Shown piece by piece: positions 17,171 to 26,146 of a stretch of DNA of 64,000 bases. Positions within the stretch are counted from its first letter, which is position 1. The number at the start of each line of letters is the position of its first letter. Position numbers and translations under genes: made by a program. A model generated the notes under the pieces. The model searched no databases. It saw nothing but the letters and a program-made list of their open reading frames with translations, and was not told where the DNA came from. This DNA is from Streptosporangium oxazolinicum (GTDB taxonomy: Bacteria > Actinomycetota > Actinomycetes > Streptosporangiales > Streptosporangiaceae). The stretch is from positions 248,001 to 312,000 of the forward strand of contig NZ_BAABAQ010000013.1 in the NCBI RefSeq assembly GCF_039537505.1, written 5' to 3'.

Positions 17171-17538
17171 AATTTCTCTCCCCCACTACAGCAAACTGCT
17201 CTTAAAACACTAATAGGAGATGCATGGTGACTGAACATGGTTGCGACCGGTTTGATAACGTTTCGGACTCTTCGTAAAGTCAGAAAAATGCCAACCGAGA
17301 GTCAAAAAAAGACAAAACGCCCACGTCGCGGGCCCCGGTCCGAAAGAGCCGCCGCGCGGGACGGACGGGGGCACGGGCACCGGCGGGCCGCGAGCCGTCG
17401 CGCCCCGGCCGCATCAAGAGCCCCCGCCGGGGCATGAAGCGGTGAGACCCCCTGGCGCCGCGTACCCGATCCCACCTGGCCCGCCCGGCCGCGGCCGGAG
17501 GATAATCTGATCGACCCCTCTCCACACGGAAGCCCTGG
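17171..17538. other. Intergenic region between L,D-transpeptidase and phosphatase operon
   Basis: Divergent 368-base spacer. The first 150 bases are unusually AT-rich for this genome (for example GTTTGATAACGTTTCGGACT near 17250) and should hold the L,D-transpeptidase promoter. The right end has a possible -10 element for the rightward operon (GATAATCT near 17501). The middle is GC-rich with no convincing gene. Confidence 0.5.
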
Positions 17539-19218
17539 GTGATGACGAGACCTCCCCCCCTGCACGACCTCGGCCACGGGCCCACCACCGCCCCCGGCCT
17601 CGGCACCGGCCGTGACACCGGTGATGAGCGCGGCGTGCCGCGGGCACCGGGCGAGGAGCTGTTGCGCGCCATCGTGGAGGCCAGCGGCGAGGGGGTCGTG
17701 CTGTGCGACACCGACGACGTCGTGGTGATGGTGAACGCCGCCGCCGCCGAGATGGCCCCCGAGATCGTCCCCGGCCGCCCGCTGCGCTCGGGAGCGGCCG
17801 CACCCCTGTTCGAGGGCGAGGGTCCCGAGGGCGAGAGCCACGAGAACGACCACCGGCGGCGCCGGATCCGGGTGCGCCGCGAGGTCTTCGGCCTCACCCA
17901 CCGGGCCTGGTACCTGCGTGACGTCACCGCCGAATCCGCCAGGACCGACGCGCTGCTGGCCGAGCGCCGGCGCACCGACTTCCTCATCGAGGCCGGCCGC
18001 AGGCTGTCGGCCTCGCTCAACATGCGCCGCTGCGCCCGCACCGCGATCGAACTGGCCATCCCCTTCCTGGCCGACGCCGCCATGGTCGTGCTGCCGCCCA
18101 CGGGGCGCCGCCACGCCGGCTGGCTCCGCCTGACCAGCGCCGACCGCTCCCTGCAGGAGGGCAGCGTCGCCGTCGCCGACACCGCGCAGGTGCCCGGCCT
18201 GGCCGAGGCGCTGGCCGGTTTCCCGCCCGTGCCCAGCCGCTGGCTGGACCCGGGCCAGGTGCCCGGCTGGCTGCTGCCCGACAGGTTCGGGGCGGCCGGG
18301 CACCTAATCGTCACCCCGCTGCCCGGCAACGGGGTGCCCGCCGGGGCGCTCGTGCTCGCCCGCCACGAGGATGCCCCGCCCTTCGACGAGGACGTCGAGA
18401 CCCTGGTGCGGATCTTCGCCGCCCGAGCCGGGGCCGCCATCTCCGCCGCCGCCCTCTACCAGGAGCAGAGCGCCACCAACGCGATCCTCAGCAACGACCT
18501 GCTGCCCCCGCCGCTGCCCGCCCTGGCCGGCCTGGAGCTGGCCGGATCCCTGCGCGCCGCCCGCCACGCCGGGCTCATCGGCGGTGACTTCTACGACGTC
18601 TACCTGCCCGGTGCGAACAGGACGGGCGAGCCGCTGGTGGTCCTGGGCGACGTCTGCGGCAAGGGCGCCCGCGCCGCCGTCCTGGCCGGGCACATCCGCC
18701 ACTGCCTGCGCACACTGCTGCTGCTGGAGGAGCGCCCCGAACGGCTGGTGGCCCTGCTCAACCGCTCCCTGCGAGGCTCACCCGCGCCCAACTCCTACGC
18801 CACCCTCGTGCTCGGCACGCTCGATGCCGCCCCGGACGGGCACGTACGCGTGAACCTGGCGGTCGCCGGGCACCCGGCGCCGCTGATCCTGCGCCTGGAC
18901 GGCACCGTGCAGGAGAGCACCGCCCACGGCTCCATGCTCGGCGCGTTCGCCGACACCGTCCTGACCCCCGCCGACGTCGACCTGGCCCCCGGTGAGGTGT
19001 GCCTGCTCTACAGCGACGGCATCACCGAGGCCTTCGGCGGCCCCACCGGCAAGGAGATGTACGGCACCCACCGGCTGAAGGCCGCCCTGGCCGACTGCGC
19101 GGGCATGCCGGTCGAGGCGCTGGTCGAGCGGCTGGAGCAGATCAGCACCGACTGGCTGGGCGGCGACGTCCAAGACGACCGGGCACTGCTGGCGGTGCGG
19201 GCGAGGCCGGCCCGATGA
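17539..19218 (+). CDS. PAS-GAF-SpoIIE (PP2C) serine phosphatase
   Basis: A 559-residue cytoplasmic phosphatase of the RsbU/SpoIIE kind that dephosphorylates a STAS protein in partner switching. A PAS domain (about 38-130; SGEGVVLCDTDDVVVMVNAA) is followed by a GAF domain (about 150-310) and the PP2C core (about 330-555). Metal-binding motifs are intact: GGDFYDVY near 347, VLGDVCGKG, LLYSDGITEA near 490 and DDRALL near 546. GTG start, with an ATG at the second codon. Its stop overlaps the next ATG, and a STAS gene closes the operon, so the substrate is probably that STAS protein. The anti-sigma kinase expected in such a circuit is not encoded here. Confidence 0.9.
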   Translation: MMTRPPPLHDLGHGPTTAPGLGTGRDTGDERGVPRAPGEELLRAIVEASGEGVVLCDTDDVVVMVNAAAAEMAPEIVPGRPLRSGAAAPLFEGEGPEGESHENDHRRRRIRVRREVFGLTHRAWYLRDVTAESARTDALLAERRRTDFLIEAGRRLSASLNMRRCARTAIELAIPFLADAAMVVLPPTGRRHAGWLRLTSADRSLQEGSVAVADTAQVPGLAEALAGFPPVPSRWLDPGQVPGWLLPDRFGAAGHLIVTPLPGNGVPAGALVLARHEDAPPFDEDVETLVRIFAARAGAAISAAALYQEQSATNAILSNDLLPPPLPALAGLELAGSLRAARHAGLIGGDFYDVYLPGANRTGEPLVVLGDVCGKGARAAVLAGHIRHCLRTLLLLEERPERLVALLNRSLRGSPAPNSYATLVLGTLDAAPDGHVRVNLAVAGHPAPLILRLDGTVQESTAHGSMLGAFADTVLTPADVDLAPGEVCLLYSDGITEAFGGPTGKEMYGTHRLKAALADCAGMPVEALVERLEQISTDWLGGDVQDDRALLAVRARPAR

Positions 19219-20345
19219 GCGCGCCGCACATCACGCCGGACATCGAAGACATCGAAGACATCGAAGACATCGAAGACATCGAAGACACAGCGGGCACGAA
19301 AGAGGCGGACGCGCTCCCGGCGGAGGCCGCCGGCCGCTACCTGGAGCACATCGGGCGGGCCGACGAGTTCGCCGCCATCGACCTGGTGCTCGGCCTGCTG
19401 GAGGAGGGCGTGGACGCCGAGCGGCTGCTGCTGGAGCTCATCGCCCCCGCCCAGCGGCGCGTCGGCGAGCTGTGGGCGGCCAACGAGTGGTCCGTGGCCC
19501 GCGAGCACGGCGCCACCGCCGTCAGCGAGCGCGCCGTCGCCGCGATCGCCGCCCGCGTCCGGCCCGAGCCCACCCGCGGGCGCCTCACCGTCGCCTGCAC
19601 CGACGGTGAGTACCACGCGCTGCCCACCCGCCTGCTGGCCGAGGTCCTGCGCCTGCGCGGCTGGCGGATCGACTTCCTGGGCGCCAGCGTGCCCGGCCCG
19701 CACCTGATCACCCACCTGCACCAGAGCGGGCCCGACGCGGTCGCGCTGGGCTGCGCGCTGGCCACCCGCCTGCCCCGGGCGCACGCCACGCTCGCCGCCT
19801 GCCAGGCCGTCGGCGTGCCGGTGATAGCCGGTGGGGCCGGTTTCGGCGCCGACGGCCGCCACGCCCGGCTGCTGGGCGCCGACGCCTGGGCGCCCACCGC
19901 CGACGTCGCGGCCGACCGTCTGGAGCGCGGCGACCTGACCGGCCCGCCCCGCCCGGCCGACGCGCCGGCCCACCTCGCCGACGAGGAGTACACCCACCTG
20001 ACGCGCCGGCGCACCGAGCTGCTGCCCCGGGCGATGGAGGCCCTGGCCCGCGTCTACCCGCCGATGGCGGCCTACGACCTCCACCAGCTCGACGCCACCG
20101 CCGCCGACCTGGGCCACCTGCTCGACTTCCTGGCCACGGCCCTGTACGTCGACGACGCGCCGGTCTTCACCGGCTTCGTCGGCTGGACCCGCGCCGTGCT
20201 CGCGGCACGCGGCGTCCCCGCCCAGGCCCTGGCGGTGGGATTGCGCGTTTTCCACGACGAGCTGCGAGACTTCCCCCGTGCCCGCCACATGCTGGACCAG
20301 GGGATCGAGGCGGCCCCCGTCCCCGGCACCGATCAGGAGACCTGA
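19215..20345 (+). CDS. Cobalamin-binding protein with CarH/AerR-type photoreceptor motifs
   Basis: A 376-residue protein starting at an ATGA overlap. Residues 9-23 are five DIE repeats. A helical domain (about 45-115) contains LWAANEWSVAREH, which fits the Wx9EH motif of B12 photoreceptors (W87, E97-H98). The Rossmann-like B12-binding domain follows, with DGEYH (E132-x-H134; His would be the lower cobalt ligand), GASVP and VIAGGAGFG. A second helical domain of about 120 residues (235-360) has no name I recognise. Unlike CarH there is no MerR HTH. Placed between a SpoIIE phosphatase and a STAS protein, it is a plausible light or adenosylcobalamin input to partner switching (inference). Confidence 0.8.
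   Translation: MSAPHITPDIEDIEDIEDIEDIEDTAGTKEADALPAEAAGRYLEHIGRADEFAAIDLVLGLLEEGVDAERLLLELIAPAQRRVGELWAANEWSVAREHGATAVSERAVAAIAARVRPEPTRGRLTVACTDGEYHALPTRLLAEVLRLRGWRIDFLGASVPGPHLITHLHQSGPDAVALGCALATRLPRAHATLAACQAVGVPVIAGGAGFGADGRHARLLGADAWAPTADVAADRLERGDLTGPPRPADAPAHLADEEYTHLTRRRTELLPRAMEALARVYPPMAAYDLHQLDATAADLGHLLDFLATALYVDDAPVFTGFVGWTRAVLAARGVPAQALAVGLRVFHDELRDFPRARHMLDQGIEAAPVPGTDQET
19239..19283 (+). repeat. Five tandem copies of GACATCGAA encoding DIE
   Basis: Five exact 9-base units, GACATCGAA, in frame near the N-terminus of the B12-binding protein. They encode (Asp-Ile-Glu)x5. Slippage here would change length in whole tripeptides without shifting the frame. Confidence 0.95.
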
Positions 20346-20351
20346 CGATTG

Positions 20352-20687
20352 ATGTTCGACAAGACCCCGTTCCGTGTCGAGGTGCGCGTCACCGCCCCGG
20401 AGACCACCCTGCTCGTCCTCAGCGGTGACCTCGACTACGACACGGCCCCCGAGCTCTCCGGCTTCACGCGGGAGCTGCTGTCCGGGCAGGTGCGCAACCT
20501 CGACCTGGACCTGTCGGGCCTGGAGTTCATCGACTCCTCGGGGGTGGCCGCCCTGATCAACGTCTACAACTCCACCGGTGAGCACGACATCACCATGCGG
20601 ATCGTCGCCCTCACCCCCTATCTGCGCCACCTGCTACGGGTGACCGCCCTCGACCGGGTCTTCAGGCTCCCCCAGGAGCAGGAGTGA
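20352..20687 (+). CDS. STAS-domain anti-sigma-factor antagonist
   Basis: A 111-residue STAS protein of the RsbV/BldG kind. The core is VLSGDLDYDTAPEL, then LSGLEFIDSSGVAALI; the phosphorylatable Ser lies in DSSG around residue 61. It would bind an anti-sigma kinase when unphosphorylated. ATG at 20352; a TTG at 20349 is better spaced from AGGAGA (20335-20340) and is an alternative start. Third gene of the phosphatase-B12-STAS operon, so its phosphorylation state is probably set by the upstream phosphatase. Confidence 0.88.
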   Translation: MFDKTPFRVEVRVTAPETTLLVLSGDLDYDTAPELSGFTRELLSGQVRNLDLDLSGLEFIDSSGVAALINVYNSTGEHDITMRIVALTPYLRHLLRVTALDRVFRLPQEQE

Positions 20688-20751
20688 GCGCCGCCTCGGC
20701 GCGGTGGCCGGGGTCGTTTCGGCGGGCGCCGATCGGAGTCGCGGGGGGTTC

Positions 20752-22971
20752 TCAGCGGTCGCGCAGGCGGTGGGTGAGGCTGGTGTGGCGGCGCCCGGCC
20801 CCCCGGGTGCGTACCGCCTGGGCCAGCGCGCGGCGCGAGCCGACGATGACGACGAGCTTCTTGGCCCGGGTGATCGCGGTGTAGAGCAGGTTGCGCTGCA
20901 GCATCATCCACGCGCTGGTGGACAGCGGGATGACCACCGCCGGATACTCGCTGCCCTGGGAACGGTGGATCGACACCGCGTAGGCGTGGGCCAGCTCGTC
21001 CAGCTCGTCGAAGGCGTACTCGACGTTCTCGTCCTCGTCGGTCAGCACGGTCAGCTTGTGGTCGTCGGGCCTGATGTCGACCACCATGCCCACGGTGCCG
21101 TTGAACACCCCCGCCGCGCCCTTCTCGTAGTTGTTGCGCAGCTGGGTGACCTTGTCGCCGACCCGGAAGATCCGCCCGCCGTAGCGGCGCTCGGGCATGC
21201 CCTCCCGGGAGGGGGTCAGCGCCTCCTGCAGCGCGTTGTTGAGGTTGCCGGCCCCCGCCGGACCCCGGTGCATCGGCGACAGGACCTGTATGTCGCGGCG
21301 CGGGTCGAGACCGAACTTGCGCGGGATGCGGTTGGCGACCACGTCCACGGTGAGTGCCGCGATCTCCTCGGGCTCCTCGCAGGGAAACAGGAAGAAGTCG
21401 GTCATGCCCTCCAGCGCCGGGTGCAGGCCGGTGTTGACCCGGTGGGCGTTGACGACCACCCCCGACTCCTGCGCCTGGCGGAAGATGTGGGTCAGCCGCA
21501 CCCGGGGGATCTCCTCCTCGGCGGCCAGCAGGTCCCGCAGCACCTCGCCCGCGCCGACCGAGGGCAGCTGGTCGACGTCTCCGACGAAGAGCAGGTGCGT
21601 GCCCGGGGCGATCGCCTTGACCAGCTTGTTGGCCAGCAGCAGGTCCAGCATCGAGGCCTCGTCGACCACGACCAGGTCGGCGTCCAGGGGGTTGTCGCGG
21701 TCGAAGGTGGCGTCCCCGCCGGGACGCAGCTGCAGCAGCCGGTGCACGGTGGTGGCCTCGTGGCCGGTCAGCTCCGCCAGGCGCTTGGCCGCCCTGCCGG
21801 TGGGCGCGGCCAGGATCACCTTGGCCTTCTTGGCGCGGGCCAGGGTGACGATGGAGCGCACGGTGAAGCTCTTTCCGCAGCCGGGGCCGCCGGTCAGCAC
21901 CGCGACCTTCTCCGTCAGCGCCAGCCGCACCGAGTGGGCCTGCTCCTCGGCGAGCTCGGCGCCGGTCCTGGTGCGCAGCCATTTCAGCGCCGCGTCCCAG
22001 TCGACGGAGGCGAAGGCGCCCAGCCGGTCGTGCTCGCAGGCCAGCAGGGAGCGCAACGCCCCGGCCAGCGACAGCTCGGCGCGGTGGAAGGGCACCAGGT
22101 AGACCGCCGGGACGCTGCCGTCGCCGACGGGGACCTCCTCGCGGACCACGCCCTCCTCGGCGACCAGCTCCTCCAGGCACCGCGCGGTCAGCTCGGCGGG
22201 AACCTCCAGGATCTTCACCGCGTCGCCGACGAGGTTGGGGGCCGGCAGGTAGCAGTGGCCGTCGTCGGCGGCCTGCGACAGGGTGTAGCGCAGGCCCGCC
22301 TTGACGCGCTCGGGGCTGTCGTGCGGGATGCCCACGGCCTGGGCGATGGTGTCGGCGGTCTTGAAGCCGATGCCCCACACGTCGTCGGCCAGCCGGTACG
22401 GCTCGCTCTTGACGACCGTGATGGACTTGTCGCCGTACTGCTTGAAGATGCGGACCGCGATCGAGGTGGACACGCCGACCCCCTGCAGGAAGATCATCAC
22501 CTCTTTGATGATCTTCTGTTCCTCCCAGGCGACGCCGATCATCTTGGTCCGCTTGGGACCGAGGCCGGGGACCTCCACCAGCCGCTCGGGGGTGGTCTCG
22601 ATGACCTCCAGGGTGTCGACGCCGAAGTGGTCGACGATCCGCTCGGCCATCTTCGGCCCGATGCCCTTGATCAGCCCGGAGCCCAGATAGCGGCGGATGC
22701 CCTGGATGGTGGCGGGCAGCACGGTGGCGTAGGACCACACCTCGAACTGCTTGCCGTACTTGGGGTGGGAGGCCCAGCGCCCGGTCAGCCGCAGCGACTC
22801 GCCGGGCTGGGCACCCAGCAGCGGCCCGACCACGGTCAGCAGGTCGGCGCCGGAACGGTCGGTGGCCACCCGGGCGATGGTGTAGCCCGTCTCCTCGTTC
22901 GCGTACGTTATACGTTCGAGAACGGCCGAGATCGAGACGCCAGAAACCCCGCGTTGTTGCTCCGGCTGCAC
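20752..22971 (-). CDS. recD2: RecD2-like SF1 DNA helicase
   Basis: A 739-residue ATP-dependent 5'-3' helicase of the RecD2 family, which acts without RecB/RecC. The N-terminal OB-like region is followed by helix-hairpin-helix motifs (KGIGPKMAERI and VPGLGPKRTKMI), Walker A LTGGPGCGKS near residue 362, VVDEASM, the Q-rich motif FVGDVDQLPSVG, and a 2B SH3-like and motif VI region (IHRSQGSEYPAVV, LLYTAITRAKK). I use the GTG at 22971, four bases after AAGGAGG. A TTG at 23004 would add 11 residues without a good RBS. Converges on the STAS gene. Confidence 0.93.
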   Translation of the reverse strand: MQPEQQRGVSGVSISAVLERITYANEETGYTIARVATDRSGADLLTVVGPLLGAQPGESLRLTGRWASHPKYGKQFEVWSYATVLPATIQGIRRYLGSGLIKGIGPKMAERIVDHFGVDTLEVIETTPERLVEVPGLGPKRTKMIGVAWEEQKIIKEVMIFLQGVGVSTSIAVRIFKQYGDKSITVVKSEPYRLADDVWGIGFKTADTIAQAVGIPHDSPERVKAGLRYTLSQAADDGHCYLPAPNLVGDAVKILEVPAELTARCLEELVAEEGVVREEVPVGDGSVPAVYLVPFHRAELSLAGALRSLLACEHDRLGAFASVDWDAALKWLRTRTGAELAEEQAHSVRLALTEKVAVLTGGPGCGKSFTVRSIVTLARAKKAKVILAAPTGRAAKRLAELTGHEATTVHRLLQLRPGGDATFDRDNPLDADLVVVDEASMLDLLLANKLVKAIAPGTHLLFVGDVDQLPSVGAGEVLRDLLAAEEEIPRVRLTHIFRQAQESGVVVNAHRVNTGLHPALEGMTDFFLFPCEEPEEIAALTVDVVANRIPRKFGLDPRRDIQVLSPMHRGPAGAGNLNNALQEALTPSREGMPERRYGGRIFRVGDKVTQLRNNYEKGAAGVFNGTVGMVVDIRPDDHKLTVLTDEDENVEYAFDELDELAHAYAVSIHRSQGSEYPAVVIPLSTSAWMMLQRNLLYTAITRAKKLVVIVGSRRALAQAVRTRGAGRRHTSLTHRLRDR

Positions 22972-23322
22972 GCCACCTCCTTCGCGCTGGACCCGCTCGC
23001 GCAAGTGTAGGACAGCCGCCGAAGCTCCGAAGGCGCGTGTTTCCCTCGTCTTCCGTCGTCTTTGGGAGGGTATCGCGGGACCGTGGTGGTTCCCGCCGCG
23101 GCCGGTGGACCCGGGGAACGCGGGGGCGGGGTTTCGCGGGTTTCGCCGGGCTCCGTCCGGGTGCGGGCGGGGCGGATCGCCGGCCGATCCCAGACACGCC
23201 GGTGACGCGCCGCCCTTTCACGGGCCATGTCGTCGCGGTGTGTGATGAAGTCTCTGCGATCTGTGACGGCCCCGTCGTCGAGGAGGCGGGGGCCGTGGCA
23301 TCCGACCGCGAAGGAGAGGCAC
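22972..23322. other. Divergent intergenic region recD2 / DUF4394
   Basis: A 351-base spacer. It must contain the recD2 promoter at its left and the DUF4394 promoter and RBS (AAGGAG at 23311-23316) at its right. The centre is GC-rich. I see no gene, hairpin or repeat I would defend. Confidence 0.4.
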
Positions 23323-24312
23323 ATGCGAAGGACACTCATCGCCGCCGTGGCGGCGCTGAGCACGGTGGCGGGCGCGGTGGCGGGCAGCGCGCCCGCGATG
23401 GCCGGGCGCAGGCCCGGCATCGACGTCATCGGGCTCACCGGCGACCAGCGCCTGGTGGGTTTCGAGATCCGCTCCCCCGGCCGCACCCGCGACCTCGGCA
23501 GGGTCCGCGGGCTCGCCGGCGACACCGCGCTCGTCGGCATCGACTACCGCGTGCGCGACGGCAAGCTGTACGGCGTCGGGAACCGGGGCGGTGTCTACAC
23601 GCTCGGCGGGCCGGCCAGGGCGGTCAAGGTCTCGCAGCTGACCGTGCCGCTGAGCGGGACCGACTTCGGCGTCGACTTCAACCCCGCCGCGGACCGGCTG
23701 CGCGTGATCAGCGACACCGGGCAGAATTTGCGCCACAACCTCGACGACCCGGCGGGCACCCCGGCCGCGGGACGGACCGTGGCCGACGGGCCGCTGACCG
23801 GCCCGCAGGCCCGCTCACAGGCCGCTCCACCGGTCACTGCATCGGCCGGTCCGCAGACCGATCCGTCGAGCGCTTCACAGGCCGGCTCGCTGACCGGCCT
23901 GCTGACCGGCCCGTCCCCGACCCCGGCCCCGGCCGTCGCGGAAGCGGTCGCGACCGGCGTCTCGGGCGCCGGGTACACCAACAACGACCTCAGCCCGGCC
24001 ACCGCCACGACGCTCTTCGACGTGGACACCACGGCCGGCCGGGTGCTCTTGCAGTCCCCCGCCAACGCGGGCACGCTGGCGGCGACCGGCAACCTACGGG
24101 TGGCCGCGACCGGCGCGGCGGGCTTCGACATCCACAGCTCGCTGCGCAACGGCGTCACCGTCTCCAACAGCGCCTTCGCCGCGCTGAGGGTCGGCGGGCG
24201 CTACGGGTTCTACGGCATCAACCTGCTCACCGGCGCCGTCAACTACGACTACGGCCTCTTCCCCGCCAACCGGCAGGTGCGCGACATCGCCATCCGGCTC
24301 GACCGTGGCTGA
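23323..24312 (+). CDS. Secreted DUF4394 protein with expanded Pro/Thr/Ser loop
   Basis: A 329-residue exported protein of unknown role. A signal peptide (about 1-28, ending SAPAMA) precedes a DUF4394 beta-propeller-like domain with GLTGDQRLVGFEI, YGVGNRGGVYTL, GTDFGVDFNPAADRLRVISD and GAGYTNNDLSPATATTLFDV. Relatives have a short turn where this one has about 45 extra residues (about 155-205), rich in Pro, Ser, Thr and Ala with repeated LTGP. The insert keeps the frame and is itself repetitive. Start chosen at the ATG behind AAGGAG. Confidence 0.82.
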   Translation: MRRTLIAAVAALSTVAGAVAGSAPAMAGRRPGIDVIGLTGDQRLVGFEIRSPGRTRDLGRVRGLAGDTALVGIDYRVRDGKLYGVGNRGGVYTLGGPARAVKVSQLTVPLSGTDFGVDFNPAADRLRVISDTGQNLRHNLDDPAGTPAAGRTVADGPLTGPQARSQAAPPVTASAGPQTDPSSASQAGSLTGLLTGPSPTPAPAVAEAVATGVSGAGYTNNDLSPATATTLFDVDTTAGRVLLQSPANAGTLAATGNLRVAATGAAGFDIHSSLRNGVTVSNSAFAALRVGGRYGFYGINLLTGAVNYDYGLFPANRQVRDIAIRLDRG

Positions 24313-24482
24313 GACCGGCCGCGGGCATCCGGGCAGGGAACATTGAATAGCCTGGGGCACCGGCGCGAGCGGATGACGTTTTCTCCGATCCGCTCGCGGG
24401 CGGATGTCCGGTACGGGCCGTCGGCCCCGACGTCTCCGGTGCCGGGCGCCACGGCGGCGCCGGCGGAGAAGGAGAGAGAACC

Positions 24483-24899
24483 GTGAAGTACATGATCCTG
24501 ATGTACGGCTCGCAGCGGGACTACGACGCCATGTCGGGCGACGCCGCGGACCACCCGGAGCTGTCCCCGCAGGACTTCGCGCCGATGCACGAGTTCATGC
24601 GGGCGTTCGGCGAGGACCTGGAGAGGTCCGGCGAGTTCGTCGAGACGCGGGGCCTGGCCGCTCCGGTCCACACCCGCAGGGTGGGGGTCAAGGACGGTGT
24701 CGCGGTGGTGACGGACGGGCCGTACGCCGAGACCCAGGAGGTCCTGGCCGGATACTGGATCGTGGAGTGTGAGAGCTTCGACCGGGCGACCGAGATCGCC
24801 GCCCGGCTGGCGAAGTGCCCCGCCCCCGAGCAGATCGCCGCGAACTCCTACGCCGACGTACGGCCGGTGGAGGAGTTCCGGGGCGAGCCGGTGATCTGA
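24483..24899 (+). CDS. YCII-related DGPF-domain protein
   Basis: A 138-residue YCII/DGPF-type protein with KYMILMYGS at the N-terminus and the eponymous VVTDGPYAETQEVLAGYWIVE. Such proteins are typically encoded next to ECF42 sigma factors, and one follows here within 8 bases. Likely a partner or target of that sigma factor; the molecular function is not established. Confidence 0.9.
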   Translation: MKYMILMYGSQRDYDAMSGDAADHPELSPQDFAPMHEFMRAFGEDLERSGEFVETRGLAAPVHTRRVGVKDGVAVVTDGPYAETQEVLAGYWIVECESFDRATEIAARLAKCPAPEQIAANSYADVRPVEEFRGEPVI

Positions 24900-24907
24900 T
24901 CGCCGCC

Positions 24908-26146
24908 GTGCCCGAGACCGAGGTCGAGGACCTGCTGCGCCGGCTGGCGCCGCAGGTCCTCGGCGCGGTGGTACGACGCTACGGGCACTTCGACACCGCT
25001 GACGACGCGACGCAGGAGGCGCTCCTCGCCGCCGCCACGCGGTGGCCGAAGGACGGCCTGCCGGACAACCCGCTGGGCTGGCTGATCACGGTCGCCGCGC
25101 GCAGGCTGACCGACCTGCTGCGCGCCGAGCAGGCGCGCCGGCGCCGCGAGGACACCGTCGCCCGATGGACGCCGCCCGGCCAGTGGTCGGCGCCCGCCGC
25201 CGAGTCCGACGACACGCTCGTCCTGCTGTTCATGTGCTGTCACCCCTCGCTGTCGCCGGCCTCGCAGATCGCCCTCACCCTGCGGGCGGTCGGCGGCCTG
25301 ACCACCGCGGAGATCGCGCGGGCGTTCCTCGTGCCGGAGGCGACCATGACCCGGCGCATCACCCGGGCCAAGCGCAGCGTCAAGGACAGCGGCGTCCCCT
25401 TCGCCGTCCCTTCGCCGCCCGAGCGCGACGGACGGCTCGGCGCGGTGCTGCACGTGCTCTACCTGATCTTCAACGAGGGGTACGCCAGCACCTCGGGGCC
25501 GGACCTGCAGCGTGTCGAGCTGTCGGCGGAGGCGATCCGGCTGACCCGGACGCTCCACCGGCTGCTGCCCGGCGACGGCGAGGTGACGGGACTGCTCGCG
25601 CTGATGGTGCTCACCGACGCGCGCCGCCCGGCGCGCACCGGGCCGGACGGCTCCCTGATCCCGATGGCCGAGCAGGACCGGAGCCGGTGGGACGCCGCCG
25701 CCGTCGCCGAGGGCGTGGCGCTCATCACCGACGCGCTCCCCCGGGGGCCGGCCGGCCCGTACCAGCTCCAGGCGGCGATCGCCGCGGTCCACGACGAGGC
25801 GCCGAGCGCCGAGGCGACCGACTGGCCGCAGATCATCGCGTTGTACGAGCTGCTGATGCGGATCTCCGACAACCCGATGGTGGCGCTGAACCACGTCGTC
25901 GCGGTGGCGATGGCCCGCGGCCCGCATGCCGGGCTCGACCTGCTCGATCCGCTCGCGGCCGACGGGCGGATCGCCGGTGACCACCGGCTGCACGCGGTCC
26001 GCGCGCACCTGCTGGAGATGGCCGGTGACCAGGTGGCGGCGCGTGACTGCTACCGGGAGGCGGCCCGGCGCGCGACCGGCCTCCCGCAGCGGCGCTACCT
26101 CCACGCCAGGGCGGCACGCCTGGCGGACGGGCAAGCCGGACCCTGA
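24908..26146 (+). CDS. ECF42-type RNA polymerase sigma factor with C-terminal extension
   Basis: A 412-residue extracytoplasmic-function sigma factor. The sigma-2 region (about 20-85, with DDATQEALLAAATRWPKDG) and sigma-4 region (about 115-175, with TTAEIARAFLVPEATMTRRI) are followed by a long helical C-terminal extension (about 185-400) typical of ECF42. That extension replaces the usual anti-sigma factor in control (family knowledge). GTG start, nine bases after the DGPF gene stop. No anti-sigma gene is nearby, consistent with the group. Confidence 0.9.
   Translation: MPETEVEDLLRRLAPQVLGAVVRRYGHFDTADDATQEALLAAATRWPKDGLPDNPLGWLITVAARRLTDLLRAEQARRRREDTVARWTPPGQWSAPAAESDDTLVLLFMCCHPSLSPASQIALTLRAVGGLTTAEIARAFLVPEATMTRRITRAKRSVKDSGVPFAVPSPPERDGRLGAVLHVLYLIFNEGYASTSGPDLQRVELSAEAIRLTRTLHRLLPGDGEVTGLLALMVLTDARRPARTGPDGSLIPMAEQDRSRWDAAAVAEGVALITDALPRGPAGPYQLQAAIAAVHDEAPSAEATDWPQIIALYELLMRISDNPMVALNHVVAVAMARGPHAGLDLLDPLAADGRIAGDHRLHAVRAHLLEMAGDQVAARDCYREAARRATGLPQRRYLHARAARLADGQAGP

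Noticed and set aside
15437..17230. Long plus-strand open frame opposite the L,D-transpeptidase
   Set aside because: Low-complexity Val/Gly/His-rich shadow. The minus strand has an unmistakable lipoprotein and YkuD motif.
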